Positions 45,507-54,028 of a stretch of 64,000 bases of DNA are shown one piece after another (positions within the stretch are counted from its first letter, which is position 1; the number at the start of each line of letters is the position of its first letter). Source of the stretch: Galbibacter kalidii (lineage in GTDB: Bacteria > Bacteroidota > Bacteroidia > Flavobacteriales > Flavobacteriaceae); the NCBI RefSeq assembly GCF_026241135.1, contig NZ_JAPFGA010000012.1:62001-126000 (forward strand). Direction: 5' to 3'. Under the pieces are notes generated by a model. The model searched no databases. It was given only the letters and a program-made list of their open reading frames with translations, and had not been told where the DNA came from. The position numbers and the translations under genes were made by a program.

Positions 45507-46889
45507 ATGAAACCAAAAATCAAGAATTATAAACATTATGCCTTGGCAATATGCCTAAGCGTTGGGCTATCAAGTTGTCAGGATAATGCTCCTAAAGACA
45601 ATACTCCCTGGATCCCACTATTTAATGGTAAAGATCTAAATGGATGGACACAAAAAGGAGGTAAAGCCAATTATCGTGTCGAAGACGGAGTGGTAATAGG
45701 AAGTACAGTACACAGTACTCCTAACTCATTTATGACTACTGATAAAATGTATGATGACTTTATCTTAGATCTTGACTACAAAGTAGATTCCACCATGAAT
45801 TCTGGTATACAAATTCGAAGTAATAGTATCCCTCAATATAGAAATGGGCGTGTCCACGGATATCAGATCGAGATAGATCCATCAGGGAGAGCATGGAGTG
45901 CCGGTATTTATGATGAAGCTAGACGTGGGTGGCTATTCCCATTAACGGATAACAAAAGTGCACAGCAAGCCTTTAAACAAGGGGATTGGAACCATTACCG
46001 TATTGAAGCTATTGGCGACACCATTAAAACATGGATCAACGAGGTTCCGGCAGCCCACCTTATAGACGACAAAACACATTCCGGGTTTATTGCCTTACAA
46101 GTTCATTCTATTGGTAAGGATGATGAAGAAGGCACCGAAATCATGTGGAAAAACATAAATATCCTTACCGATAGTTTGGAGAAGTACACGAAGAAAACCC
46201 CAGTTTCTCCTGTTGTTACCAAAAATAATTTGACCATCGATGAAAAGAAAAACGGATGGAAAATGCTTTGGGACGGTAAAACCACAGATGGATGGAGAGG
46301 CGCCAGACTCGATGAATTCCCAGCTGAAGGTTGGGTAATTAAAAATGGTGTTTTAACTGTTTTAGAAAGTGAGGGGAAAGAAGCTGCCGCTGGCGGGGAT
46401 ATTGTAACCAAAAAAGGCTATGGAGATTTTGAACTTCAAGTAGACTTTAAATTAACCGAGGGTGCCAATAGCGGTATTAAATATTATGTGGACACTGAAA
46501 TTAATAAAGGTCCCGGTTCTTCTATCGGGCTGGAATATCAAATTCTTGACGACGATAATCATCCTGATGCTAAATTAGGAAACCATGATGGCAGTAGAAC
46601 AGTTGCTTCTCTATATGATCTAATACAGGCCAACATCAACAAACCTATTCATCCTATTGGGGAATGGAATACAGCTAGGATTGTTTCTAAAGATAATCAT
46701 GTAGAGCATTGGTTAAACGGAATGAAAGTACTTGAATACGAGAGAGGGAGCGATGAATATCGCAAACTAGTCTCAGAAAGTAAATATAAAGTATGGCCAA
46801 ATTTCGGGGAGCTGGAAAAAGGAAGTATCCTTCTACAAGACCACGGAAACAGAGTATCTTTTAAAAACATCAAAATCAAATCGTTATAA
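45507..46889 (+). CDS. lipoprotein with two DUF1080 (3-keto-glycoside hydrolase type) domains
   Basis: 460 residues. Lipoprotein signal with Cys 24 (GLSSCQDN). Two consecutive copies of the DUF1080 jelly-roll follow: domain 1 about residues 33-225 (WIPLFNGKDLNGWTQKGG, then NSGIQIRSNSIP, VHGYQIEID) and domain 2 about 248-458 (WKMLWDGKTTDGWRGARL, NSGIKYYVDTE, GLEYQILDD). DUF1080 proteins have been shown to hydrolyse or eliminate 3-keto-glycosides produced by partner oxidoreductases. The next gene is such an oxidoreductase. Whether both domains are catalytic is not visible; domain 2 keeps Asp residues in DDDNHPDAKLGNHDG. It probably acts in the periplasm or on the cell surface. Confidence 0.88.
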   Translation: MKPKIKNYKHYALAICLSVGLSSCQDNAPKDNTPWIPLFNGKDLNGWTQKGGKANYRVEDGVVIGSTVHSTPNSFMTTDKMYDDFILDLDYKVDSTMNSGIQIRSNSIPQYRNGRVHGYQIEIDPSGRAWSAGIYDEARRGWLFPLTDNKSAQQAFKQGDWNHYRIEAIGDTIKTWINEVPAAHLIDDKTHSGFIALQVHSIGKDDEEGTEIMWKNINILTDSLEKYTKKTPVSPVVTKNNLTIDEKKNGWKMLWDGKTTDGWRGARLDEFPAEGWVIKNGVLTVLESEGKEAAAGGDIVTKKGYGDFELQVDFKLTEGANSGIKYYVDTEINKGPGSSIGLEYQILDDDNHPDAKLGNHDGSRTVASLYDLIQANINKPIHPIGEWNTARIVSKDNHVEHWLNGMKVLEYERGSDEYRKLVSESKYKVWPNFGELEKGSILLQDHGNRVSFKNIKIKSL

Positions 46890-46893
46890 CATC

Positions 46894-48234
46894 ATGGAAA
46901 GCAGACGAAAATTTATAAAAAATACTGTCTTAAGCAGCACAGCTATTGCTGTAGGAAGTTCTGTAATGGGAATGCCTGCAAGTAGCTATAGAAGGATTAT
47001 CGGAGCTAACGACCGTTTGAATGTAGCCATTGCTGGCTTAGGAAGAAGGGTTGGTGCGTACTATGAGCCTATTGCCAGAAAAGAGAGTAACGTAAACTTG
47101 ATGTATCTGTGCGATGTAATGGAGAGTCAGCGACTTAAGGCCATGGAGAATATTTCCAAACGCATTGATTATAAGCCAAAACTTGAAAATGACATCAGAA
47201 AGGTTATCGACGATAAAGAGGTAGACATCCTGATCAATGCTACTCCGGATCATTGGCACACCCCCGGATCTATCCTCGCAATGAAAGGTGGCAAACATGT
47301 ATATGTGGAAAAGCCGTCCAGCCATAATATGAACGAAAATGAACTTCTTGTAAAAGCTGCCAAAAAGTATAATAAAGTGGTGCAAATGGGGAACCAACAA
47401 CGTTCATCCCCCATATCCATGGATATCATCAATCAAATACACAATGGTGTTATTGGAACTCCATACAAAGCAGTTGCTTTTTACAGTAATGGCCGAGGTG
47501 AAGTCCCTATTCAGAAAAAAACATCAGTTCCAAAAGGACTTGATTGGGAATTGTGGCAAGGACCGGCAATCCACAGAGAATACACTGAAGAAACTTGGGA
47601 TTACAACTGGCATTGGTACGGATGGAACTACGGAACCGCAGAAGCCGGAAACAACGCCACACATGAGCTTGACATTGCTCGTTGGGCGCTACAGGTTGAA
47701 TTTCCCCAATATGCAGAAGTAGAAGGTGATAAAAGGCATTTTATAAATGATGGATGGGAAATGTACGATACTATATTAGCTACTTTTAAGTTTGCAGACA
47801 ATAAAATCATTCAATGGGATGGAAAAAGCAGAAATGCTTATCAAACTTATGGCGCAGGACGTGGTACCATTATCTACGGAAGTGAAGGTTCTGTTTTCAT
47901 GGACAGAGGCAAATACATCCTCAGGGATCGTTCTGGTCAAGTGATAAAAGAAGTCAACTCAAACTCTGATGAAGCGGGTACTGCTCTTGGTGGAGGTGGT
48001 AGTTTATCCACAAGACACATGGTTAACTTCTTTGAAACCATCCGGGGGAAAGACAAACTAAAAGCCCCTATTGATGATGCCAATACAAGTATGGCCATGG
48101 TGCATTACACCAATATTGCATACCGCATTAATAAAGGGTTTAAAATTGATGAGAAAACCGGAAAAATCCAAGATGAAGATGCCATGAAGTTATGGGGACG
48201 TGAATATGAAAAAGGCTGGGAACCAACATTGTAA
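46894..48234 (+). CDS. exported Gfo/Idh/MocA-family oxidoreductase
   Basis: 446 residues. The N-terminus MESRRKFIKNTVLSSTAIAVG is a Tat-like signal (twin Arg-Arg-Lys-Phe), so the enzyme would be exported already folded with NAD(P) bound. Rossmann motif VAIAGLGRRVGAYYEPIA; INATPDHWHTPGSILAMKGG; catalytic Lys in VYVEKPSSHN; C-terminal alpha/beta domain with HELDIARWAL, where His and Asp are the usual catalytic pair region. Family members of this exported type oxidise sugar rings, typically at C3. Next to a DUF1080 protein this suggests 3-keto-glycoside formation. It follows the DUF1080 gene by 4 bases and is in frame with a remnant reading frame after its stop. (Signal abbreviated: SRRKFIKNT.). 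Confidence 0.9.
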   Translation: MESRRKFIKNTVLSSTAIAVGSSVMGMPASSYRRIIGANDRLNVAIAGLGRRVGAYYEPIARKESNVNLMYLCDVMESQRLKAMENISKRIDYKPKLENDIRKVIDDKEVDILINATPDHWHTPGSILAMKGGKHVYVEKPSSHNMNENELLVKAAKKYNKVVQMGNQQRSSPISMDIINQIHNGVIGTPYKAVAFYSNGRGEVPIQKKTSVPKGLDWELWQGPAIHREYTEETWDYNWHWYGWNYGTAEAGNNATHELDIARWALQVEFPQYAEVEGDKRHFINDGWEMYDTILATFKFADNKIIQWDGKSRNAYQTYGAGRGTIIYGSEGSVFMDRGKYILRDRSGQVIKEVNSNSDEAGTALGGGGSLSTRHMVNFFETIRGKDKLKAPIDDANTSMAMVHYTNIAYRINKGFKIDEKTGKIQDEDAMKLWGREYEKGWEPTL

Positions 48235-48393
48235 TATACCACCTTATATTATACTGACCAACCAACTCTACAACTGCCCGTTGATGAAATCCGAAAGATT
48301 TGGCTTGAACAATTGATTGATAGCTTTAATTCGAACGATTTTATAAACGGGCAGTTAATTTTAGGTGATGGTATTATGACCCGCATCGAATAA
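48235..48393 (+). pseudogene. probable remnant of a gene's 3' end, unidentified
   Basis: Directly after the oxidoreductase stop codon, the same frame stays open for 52 codons to a TAA at 48391-48393. There is no start codon in its first part. The translation is protein-like: LPVDEIRKIWLEQLIDSFN followed by NDFINGQLILGDGIMTRIE, ending 22 bases before uxaC. It reads like the C-terminus of a larger enzyme whose front has been lost. I could not identify the family. A perfect 11-base inverted repeat (AACTGCCCGTT at 48272-48282 and its complement at 48346-48356) lies inside. Alternative: a random open stretch. Confidence 0.35.
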
Positions 48394-48415
48394 AACTATT
48401 AATGAAAAACAAACC

Positions 48416-49816
48416 ATGGAGAACAACTTCATAAACAACAATTTCTTGCTCAGTAATAAATATGCTGAAGAACTTTATCACGATTACGCAAGCAAAATGC
48501 CAATTATAGATTATCATTGTCATTTACCTCCTCAAGATATAGCCAATAATAAAGTATTTGAAAACTTAACCCAGATATGGATCTATGGCGACCATTACAA
48601 ATGGAGAGCGATGCGTACTTTGGGGATAGACGAGAAGTTTATCACTGGAAATACTTCTGATAAAGATAAGTTTCTTCAATGGGCAAAAACAGTACCGTAT
48701 ACTATGCGGAACCCATTATATCACTGGACTCAATTGGAATTGGCGCGTTATTTTGATATTTACGATTTACTAAATGAAAAAAATGCCGAAAGTATTTATA
48801 AAAATGCTTCAGAAAAATTAAATTCCGATGCGTATAGTTGTCAAAATCTACTTTCCAAAATGAATGTTGAAATGGTTTGTACAACCGAAGACCCTACAGA
48901 TTCATTAGAACATCATCAAAGACTCGCCAAAGGAAACTTTGAGACACAAATCTCCACTTCGTTCAGGCCCGATAAAGCTATTTTGATTGGTAATAACGGT
49001 TTTATTGAATACCTAAACAAACTTGAGAAAAGCGCTGGAATATCAATCAATTCATATAAAGACCTAAAAGATGCTTTGATAAGCAGGATTGATTATTTTA
49101 ATGAGAATGGATGTAAAGTCTCCGATCATGGGCTCAGCGCTATTCCGTATGCTGAATATACAGAAACTGAAATTCTCGACATCTTCAAAAAGCGTATTGA
49201 AAAGAAACCTTTGACAAGTGAGGAAATCACTAAATATGAAAGTGCTGTGCTCCAATTTTTGGCAGAACAGTATCATGCCAAAGGATGGGTACAACAATTT
49301 CATTTAGGGGCCTTGAGGAATAACAACACTCGTATGTTAAAACAACTAGGTCCGGATACTGGTTGGGATTCTATTGCTGATTATCCTCAAGCTGAAAACC
49401 TCTCAAAATTCCTGAACAGTTTAGACACCAACAATATATTGACCAAAACCATAATATACAACCTTAACCCTGCTGATAATGAAGTAATGGCTACCATGAC
49501 CGGTAATTTTAATGATGGATCGGTAAAGGGAAAAGTTCAATTTGGTTCTGGTTGGTGGTTCTTAGACCAAAAAGACGGAATGATCAAGCAAATGAATGCA
49601 CTATCAAATATGGGACTTATCAGTTGCTTTATTGGAATGCTAACCGATTCTCGTAGCTTCCTCTCCTACCCTAGACATGAATATTTCAGAAGAATTTTAT
49701 GTAACTTGTTTGGAGAAGAAATAGAAAATGGTGAGTTGCCTAACGATATAAAATGGATCGGAAAGATTGTCCAAGATATTTCTTATAATAACGCTAAAGA
49801 ATATTTCAATTTTTAA
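48416..49816 (+). CDS. uxaC: glucuronate isomerase (uronate isomerase)
   Basis: 466 residues, amidohydrolase-superfamily enzyme that interconverts D-glucuronate with D-fructuronate and D-galacturonate with D-tagaturonate. Family signatures are IIDYHCHLPPQDIANN with the metal-binding HCH, YGDHYKWRAMRTLGI, CTTEDPTDSLEHH, QFHLGALRNNNTRML and MLTDSRSFLSYPRHEYFRRILC. Length and motifs are standard. It is the last gene of the plus-strand sugar locus and the only classical sugar-catabolic enzyme there; the later uronate steps (uxaB/uxuB, uxaA/uxuA, kdgK, kdgA) must be elsewhere. It is cytoplasmic. (Motifs abbreviated to their key residues.). Confidence 0.95.
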   Translation: MENNFINNNFLLSNKYAEELYHDYASKMPIIDYHCHLPPQDIANNKVFENLTQIWIYGDHYKWRAMRTLGIDEKFITGNTSDKDKFLQWAKTVPYTMRNPLYHWTQLELARYFDIYDLLNEKNAESIYKNASEKLNSDAYSCQNLLSKMNVEMVCTTEDPTDSLEHHQRLAKGNFETQISTSFRPDKAILIGNNGFIEYLNKLEKSAGISINSYKDLKDALISRIDYFNENGCKVSDHGLSAIPYAEYTETEILDIFKKRIEKKPLTSEEITKYESAVLQFLAEQYHAKGWVQQFHLGALRNNNTRMLKQLGPDTGWDSIADYPQAENLSKFLNSLDTNNILTKTIIYNLNPADNEVMATMTGNFNDGSVKGKVQFGSGWWFLDQKDGMIKQMNALSNMGLISCFIGMLTDSRSFLSYPRHEYFRRILCNLFGEEIENGELPNDIKWIGKIVQDISYNNAKEYFNF

Positions 49817-49845
49817 AAACACTATTACCCCTCTATCATCAACAA

Positions 49846-49871
49846 AAAAAGCGCCGAAAACGGCGCTTTTT
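49846..49871. terminator. bidirectional intrinsic terminator
   Basis: AAAAAGCGCCG and CGGCGCTTTTT pair perfectly over a 4-base loop, with T runs for both strands. It separates uxaC from the convergent TPR gene. Confidence 0.92.
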
Positions 49872-49891
49872 GAAAAGTATTTCTTAACTGA

Positions 49892-51163
49892 CTATTGCTC
49901 TAAAGCAGCTAGTTTTTCTTTCATTTCTGTATATTTTTCCTGTTCTCCAGTAGTTCCGTAAATATTCATTAGCGTTCTTACGGCATCAATATTATTAGGG
50001 TTGATCTCTAATAAATCTTCAAGATAAGGAGCAGCAGATTTATACAGGTTTTCACGCTTAGCCTTCAACTCATCATAACGTTTATTGTCCGCTGCAGAAT
50101 TTCCAAGACTATTCATTTCTTCAACAATCTCTTTTTCTTCAGACAAGGTCAATGAAGCCATGTTTAAATATGCATTTTCATTTTTAGGATCCAATTCCAA
50201 GGCTTTTTTGTAATACCCTTCTGCTTGTTCTTTGTTCCCTTGTTCAGCATTGATCACACCTAAGTTATAATACAATGTTGGATTGTTAGGGTCTTTTTCA
50301 ATAGCTTCTTCCATCAAAGACTGGAATTTGGCCTTGTCCCCCATTTTGATGTACATATTGGCCTCAGTCATCAACAAGTTCATATCTTCCGGATTAGCAG
50401 CTCTTGCGTCTTTAATTGCTTGAGCAGCTTTTTCAGTCTCCCCTTTTTCGTTGTAGATCAATGCAATGTTTTTCACGATCTCAGGAAGTCTTGATTCTGT
50501 TACTTCTTCTTTAGGATCGGTATACTGACCTGCTTTTACCATCAAGTCACGTTGTTGTTCAGAACCCAGGTTCTCTACTTCACCAGTTTCTTTGTTTGTT
50601 GCAAGATATGCAGTACTCTCTCCTGTGTACCCCATTTCTTTCAGTTTTTCATAATACTCCAAAGCGGTATCAAAATTCCCTCCATTTACAGCACTGGAAG
50701 CAGCAAAATAAAGATAATCCTGACTATCAGTTATCTCATAAGCCATGTAAAGTTTTTTTGCTGAACTTGCAAAGTCTTTATTCTCATTGTCTTTTACAGC
50801 TGAATTAACGATATCAGCTGATAAGGTAGTAAGGATTTCCTCAGCTTCATCAGTATATTTCTTCTTCGTTGTTTCTTCAAACTCGATCAACTGGTTGAAA
50901 GAATTCACTGCTTTTTCATAATCTGTATCAGCACTGCTTTTTTTGGCAAGATCGGCATACATTTTTCCTGTGAGGAAATAGTACTGCGCTTTATACTTGT
51001 CGTCAGCTGATTCTATCGTGGATGACAAGCTCTCCAAAGTACTTTTAGCTTCGGCGGTTCCTCCTTTATCAAGGGCTTTTTCAGCTGTTCTAAGTTCTTT
51101 TTTTTGAGCAACAGCCAATGATGTGATCATCAATGCCGATGCTAATAAAACTTGTTTTTTCAT
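49892..51163 (-). CDS. exported tetratricopeptide-repeat protein
   Basis: 423 residues. Signal peptide MKKQVLLASALMITSLAVAQ, cut after Ala 19. The mature part is almost wholly helical, with TPR-like units throughout. The clearest are residues 280-345 (MTEANMYIKMGDKAKF..., PTLYYNLGVINAEQGNKEQAEGYYKKALELDP, NENAYLNMASLTL), abbreviated here. It probably acts as a periplasmic scaffold. It is 34 bases downstream of gyrA on the same strand and may be read through from it; the pairing seems conserved in flavobacteria but says little about function. Confidence 0.85.
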   Translation of the reverse strand: MKKQVLLASALMITSLAVAQKKELRTAEKALDKGGTAEAKSTLESLSSTIESADDKYKAQYYFLTGKMYADLAKKSSADTDYEKAVNSFNQLIEFEETTKKKYTDEAEEILTTLSADIVNSAVKDNENKDFASSAKKLYMAYEITDSQDYLYFAASSAVNGGNFDTALEYYEKLKEMGYTGESTAYLATNKETGEVENLGSEQQRDLMVKAGQYTDPKEEVTESRLPEIVKNIALIYNEKGETEKAAQAIKDARAANPEDMNLLMTEANMYIKMGDKAKFQSLMEEAIEKDPNNPTLYYNLGVINAEQGNKEQAEGYYKKALELDPKNENAYLNMASLTLSEEKEIVEEMNSLGNSAADNKRYDELKAKRENLYKSAAPYLEDLLEINPNNIDAVRTLMNIYGTTGEQEKYTEMKEKLAALEQ

Positions 51164-51197
51164 TGTTAAAAAAGATTTTTGTTTTTAAAGTTTAATG

Positions 51198-53762
51198 TTA
51201 CTCTTTAGTGTCTGTATTAGTATCAGTTTCTTCTTTATCCGGATCAATATCCATGCCGTTTTCTATAACTTCGATTTCATTCACATTTGTTATATCATCT
51301 TCATCCTCCTCTTTCATCACCTTGGCAACAGCTGCAATCGAATCGTTTTTAAGGTTGATCAATTTCACACCTTGTGTCGCCCTTCCCATGACCCTCAAAT
51401 CTTCAATACCCATACGAATAGCAACGCCAGATTTGGTAATAATCATCAAGTCATCTTCATCAGACACATTTTTGATGGCTACCAAAGCTCCTGTTTTTTT
51501 GGTAATCGACATGGTTTTTACTCCTTTACCGCCACGATTGGTGATTCGGTAAACAGCTTCGCCGTCTTTCGGATCGTCCAAATAGGTTCGTTTTCCGTAT
51601 CCATTTTCTGAAACAACCAAGATATGATCTTCCAAATTGTTCACAGATACCATTCCAACGACTTCGTCCTTATCATCAGCTAATCTGATTCCGCGTACCC
51701 CGGTAGCGTTTCTTCCCATCGGACGGGTTTTCCCTTCTTCAAAACGGATAGCTTTACCTGATTTTACTGCCAAAAGAATCTGACTGTTACCTGTTGTCAG
51801 TTTCGCTTCCAGCAATTCATCGCCTTCGCGGATGGTAATCGCATTGATTCCATTTTGTCTCGGACGGGAGTATTGTTCCAATGAAGTTTTCTTGACAGTC
51901 CCTTTTTTGGTTGCCATAATGACATAATGACTGTTGATATACTCTTCATCCTTAAGGTCTTTGGTACAAATAAAGGCTTTTACCTTATCATCTTGTTCGA
52001 TATTGATCAAGTTTTGGATGGCACGTCCTTTTGAAGTTTTGCTTCCTTCCGGAATTTCGTAAACCCTCATCCAGAAACATTTTCCTTTTTGCGTAAAGAA
52101 AATCATATACTGGTGGTTGGTTCCTACAAAAAGATCTTCTAAAAAGTCTTCGTTTCGTGTGGAAGAACCTTTTTGTCCAACTCCCCCTCTGTTCTGCGTT
52201 TTATACTCGGTAAGCGGTGTTCTTTTAATATATCCTGCATGAGAGATGGTAATCACCACCTGTTCGTCCGGGATCATATCTTCTATACTCAAATCGCCAC
52301 CGGCATATTCTATTTGAGAACGTCTTTCGTCACCGTATTTTTCTCTTACTTCCTGAAGTTCTTCTTTGATGATCTCCATTCTACGCTCTTTACGAGCCAG
52401 GATATCTTTACAGTCTTCTATGAATTCTTTGATTTCTTCATACTCAGAACGCAATTTGTCTTGCTCCAGACCGGTAAGCTGTCGCAATCGCATTTCTACA
52501 ATGGCTTTGGCTTGAATTTCGGTGAGCTTAAAGCGCTCCATCAATTTTGTTCGTGCCTCATCAGCATTACCAGAACCACGGATGATAGCGATCACTTCAT
52601 CAATATTATCCGAAGCGATAATCAATCCTTCTAATATGTGTGCTCTGGCCTCTGCTTTTTTAAGCTCATATTCGGTTCTCCTTACCACAACCTCGTGACG
52701 GTGCTCCACAAAATGATGGATCATCTCCTTGAGATTCAATAGCTTCGGTCTTCCGTTTACCAACGCTATGTTATTCACACTGAAAGAAGATTGAAGCGCC
52801 GTGTATTTATAGAGCATGTTCAGAACAATGTTCGGGATGGCATCACGCTTCAAAATATACACAACACGCATTCCTTTTCTGTCAGACTCATCACGGATAC
52901 CTGAAATCCCGTCTATCTTTTTATCATTGACAAGGTCGGCTGTCTTTTTGATCATGTCTGCCTTGTTTACCTGATATGGAATTTCAGTAACGACGATAGA
53001 TTCCTTACCATTCACCTCTTCAATATGCGCCTTTCCGCGCATCATAACACGACCTCTTCCTGTTTTAAAGGCTTCCAGTACGCCATCATAACCATAAATA
53101 ATACCTCCTGTAGGGAAATCTGGCGCTTTGACATGCTCAATAAGCTCATCAATTTCAATATCGTTGTTTTCAATATAGGCAATGGTACCATCTATTACTT
53201 CAGATAAATTATGCGGAGGCATATTGGTCGCCATACCAACAGCGATCCCAGAAGCTCCGTTAACAAGAAGGTTGGGAACCCTTGTGGGTAAAACTTTTGG
53301 TTCTTTAAGCGTATCGTCGAAATTCAACTGATGATCCACCGTATCTTTATCGATATCGGCCAACATGTCTTCAGAAATTTTTCGCATACGCGCCTCGGTA
53401 TAACGCATAGCTGCCGGACTGTCACCATCTATGGAACCAAAATTCCCCTGACCGTCAACTAACATATAACGTAAGCTCCATTCTTGGGCCATACGAACCA
53501 TAGTATCATAAACCGACGTATCTCCGTGTGGGTGATATTTACCCAACACCTCTCCTACAATTCTTGCGGACTTTTTGTACGAACTGTTCGCTCTAACACC
53601 CAATTCATGCATCCCGAACAAAACACGTCGGTGAACTGGTTTTAGTCCGTCCCTAACATCAGGTAAAGCACGTGACACAATGACCGACATTGAATAATCA
53701 ATATAAGCCGATTTCATCTCGTCTTCAATATTAATAGGAATCAGCTTTTCTCCTTCTGTCAT
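51198..53762 (-). CDS. gyrA: DNA gyrase subunit A
   Basis: 854 residues. Cleaves and rejoins DNA in the type II topoisomerase with GyrB (not in the window). Catalytic Tyr 121 lies in AMRYTEARM. The quinolone-contact region reads [19 protein letters not shown], with Thr 82 where E. coli has Ser 83 and the following acidic Asp retained. The C-terminal six-blade beta-pinwheel begins near residue 520 and holds the GyrA-box [10 protein letters not shown], needed for DNA wrapping and negative supercoiling, so this is gyrase and not topoisomerase IV. The tail is Asp/Glu-rich ([18 protein letters not shown]). Divergent from clpC with 266 bases between. Confidence 0.97.
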   Translation of the reverse strand: MTEGEKLIPINIEDEMKSAYIDYSMSVIVSRALPDVRDGLKPVHRRVLFGMHELGVRANSSYKKSARIVGEVLGKYHPHGDTSVYDTMVRMAQEWSLRYMLVDGQGNFGSIDGDSPAAMRYTEARMRKISEDMLADIDKDTVDHQLNFDDTLKEPKVLPTRVPNLLVNGASGIAVGMATNMPPHNLSEVIDGTIAYIENNDIEIDELIEHVKAPDFPTGGIIYGYDGVLEAFKTGRGRVMMRGKAHIEEVNGKESIVVTEIPYQVNKADMIKKTADLVNDKKIDGISGIRDESDRKGMRVVYILKRDAIPNIVLNMLYKYTALQSSFSVNNIALVNGRPKLLNLKEMIHHFVEHRHEVVVRRTEYELKKAEARAHILEGLIIASDNIDEVIAIIRGSGNADEARTKLMERFKLTEIQAKAIVEMRLRQLTGLEQDKLRSEYEEIKEFIEDCKDILARKERRMEIIKEELQEVREKYGDERRSQIEYAGGDLSIEDMIPDEQVVITISHAGYIKRTPLTEYKTQNRGGVGQKGSSTRNEDFLEDLFVGTNHQYMIFFTQKGKCFWMRVYEIPEGSKTSKGRAIQNLINIEQDDKVKAFICTKDLKDEEYINSHYVIMATKKGTVKKTSLEQYSRPRQNGINAITIREGDELLEAKLTTGNSQILLAVKSGKAIRFEEGKTRPMGRNATGVRGIRLADDKDEVVGMVSVNNLEDHILVVSENGYGKRTYLDDPKDGEAVYRITNRGGKGVKTMSITKKTGALVAIKNVSDEDDLMIITKSGVAIRMGIEDLRVMGRATQGVKLINLKNDSIAAVAKVMKEEDEDDITNVNEIEVIENGMDIDPDKEETDTNTDTKE

Positions 53763-54028
53763 ATTAAATATTTTATTTATCGTTTAATTATAAATCGTGC
53801 CAATATACGTATTTTATAGACGCTAGCGAGCGCCAAGACAAGGTTTTTTCATGTTTTTATCAACAAAAATGATGAGGCTATACGTTGATAAATTCAATGT
53901 TAATTTTTTTGTTTTTGCCACTTTTTTTTGTCTATTAGCTAAAAGTAACCTTAAATGTAATTAATTAAGGTATAGTTTTTGTCTACTTACCGTTGTTTTA
54001 CTATTTTTAAATTGAAGAAAGGAAAAGT

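Noticed and set aside
53858-53890. TTATCAAC/GTTGATAA inverted repeat between gyrA and clpC as a regulator site (for example a stress-response operator for clpC)
   Set aside because: It is only 8 bases per arm in AT-rich DNA, and I know of no matching site in Bacteroidota. No CtsR gene is next to clpC.
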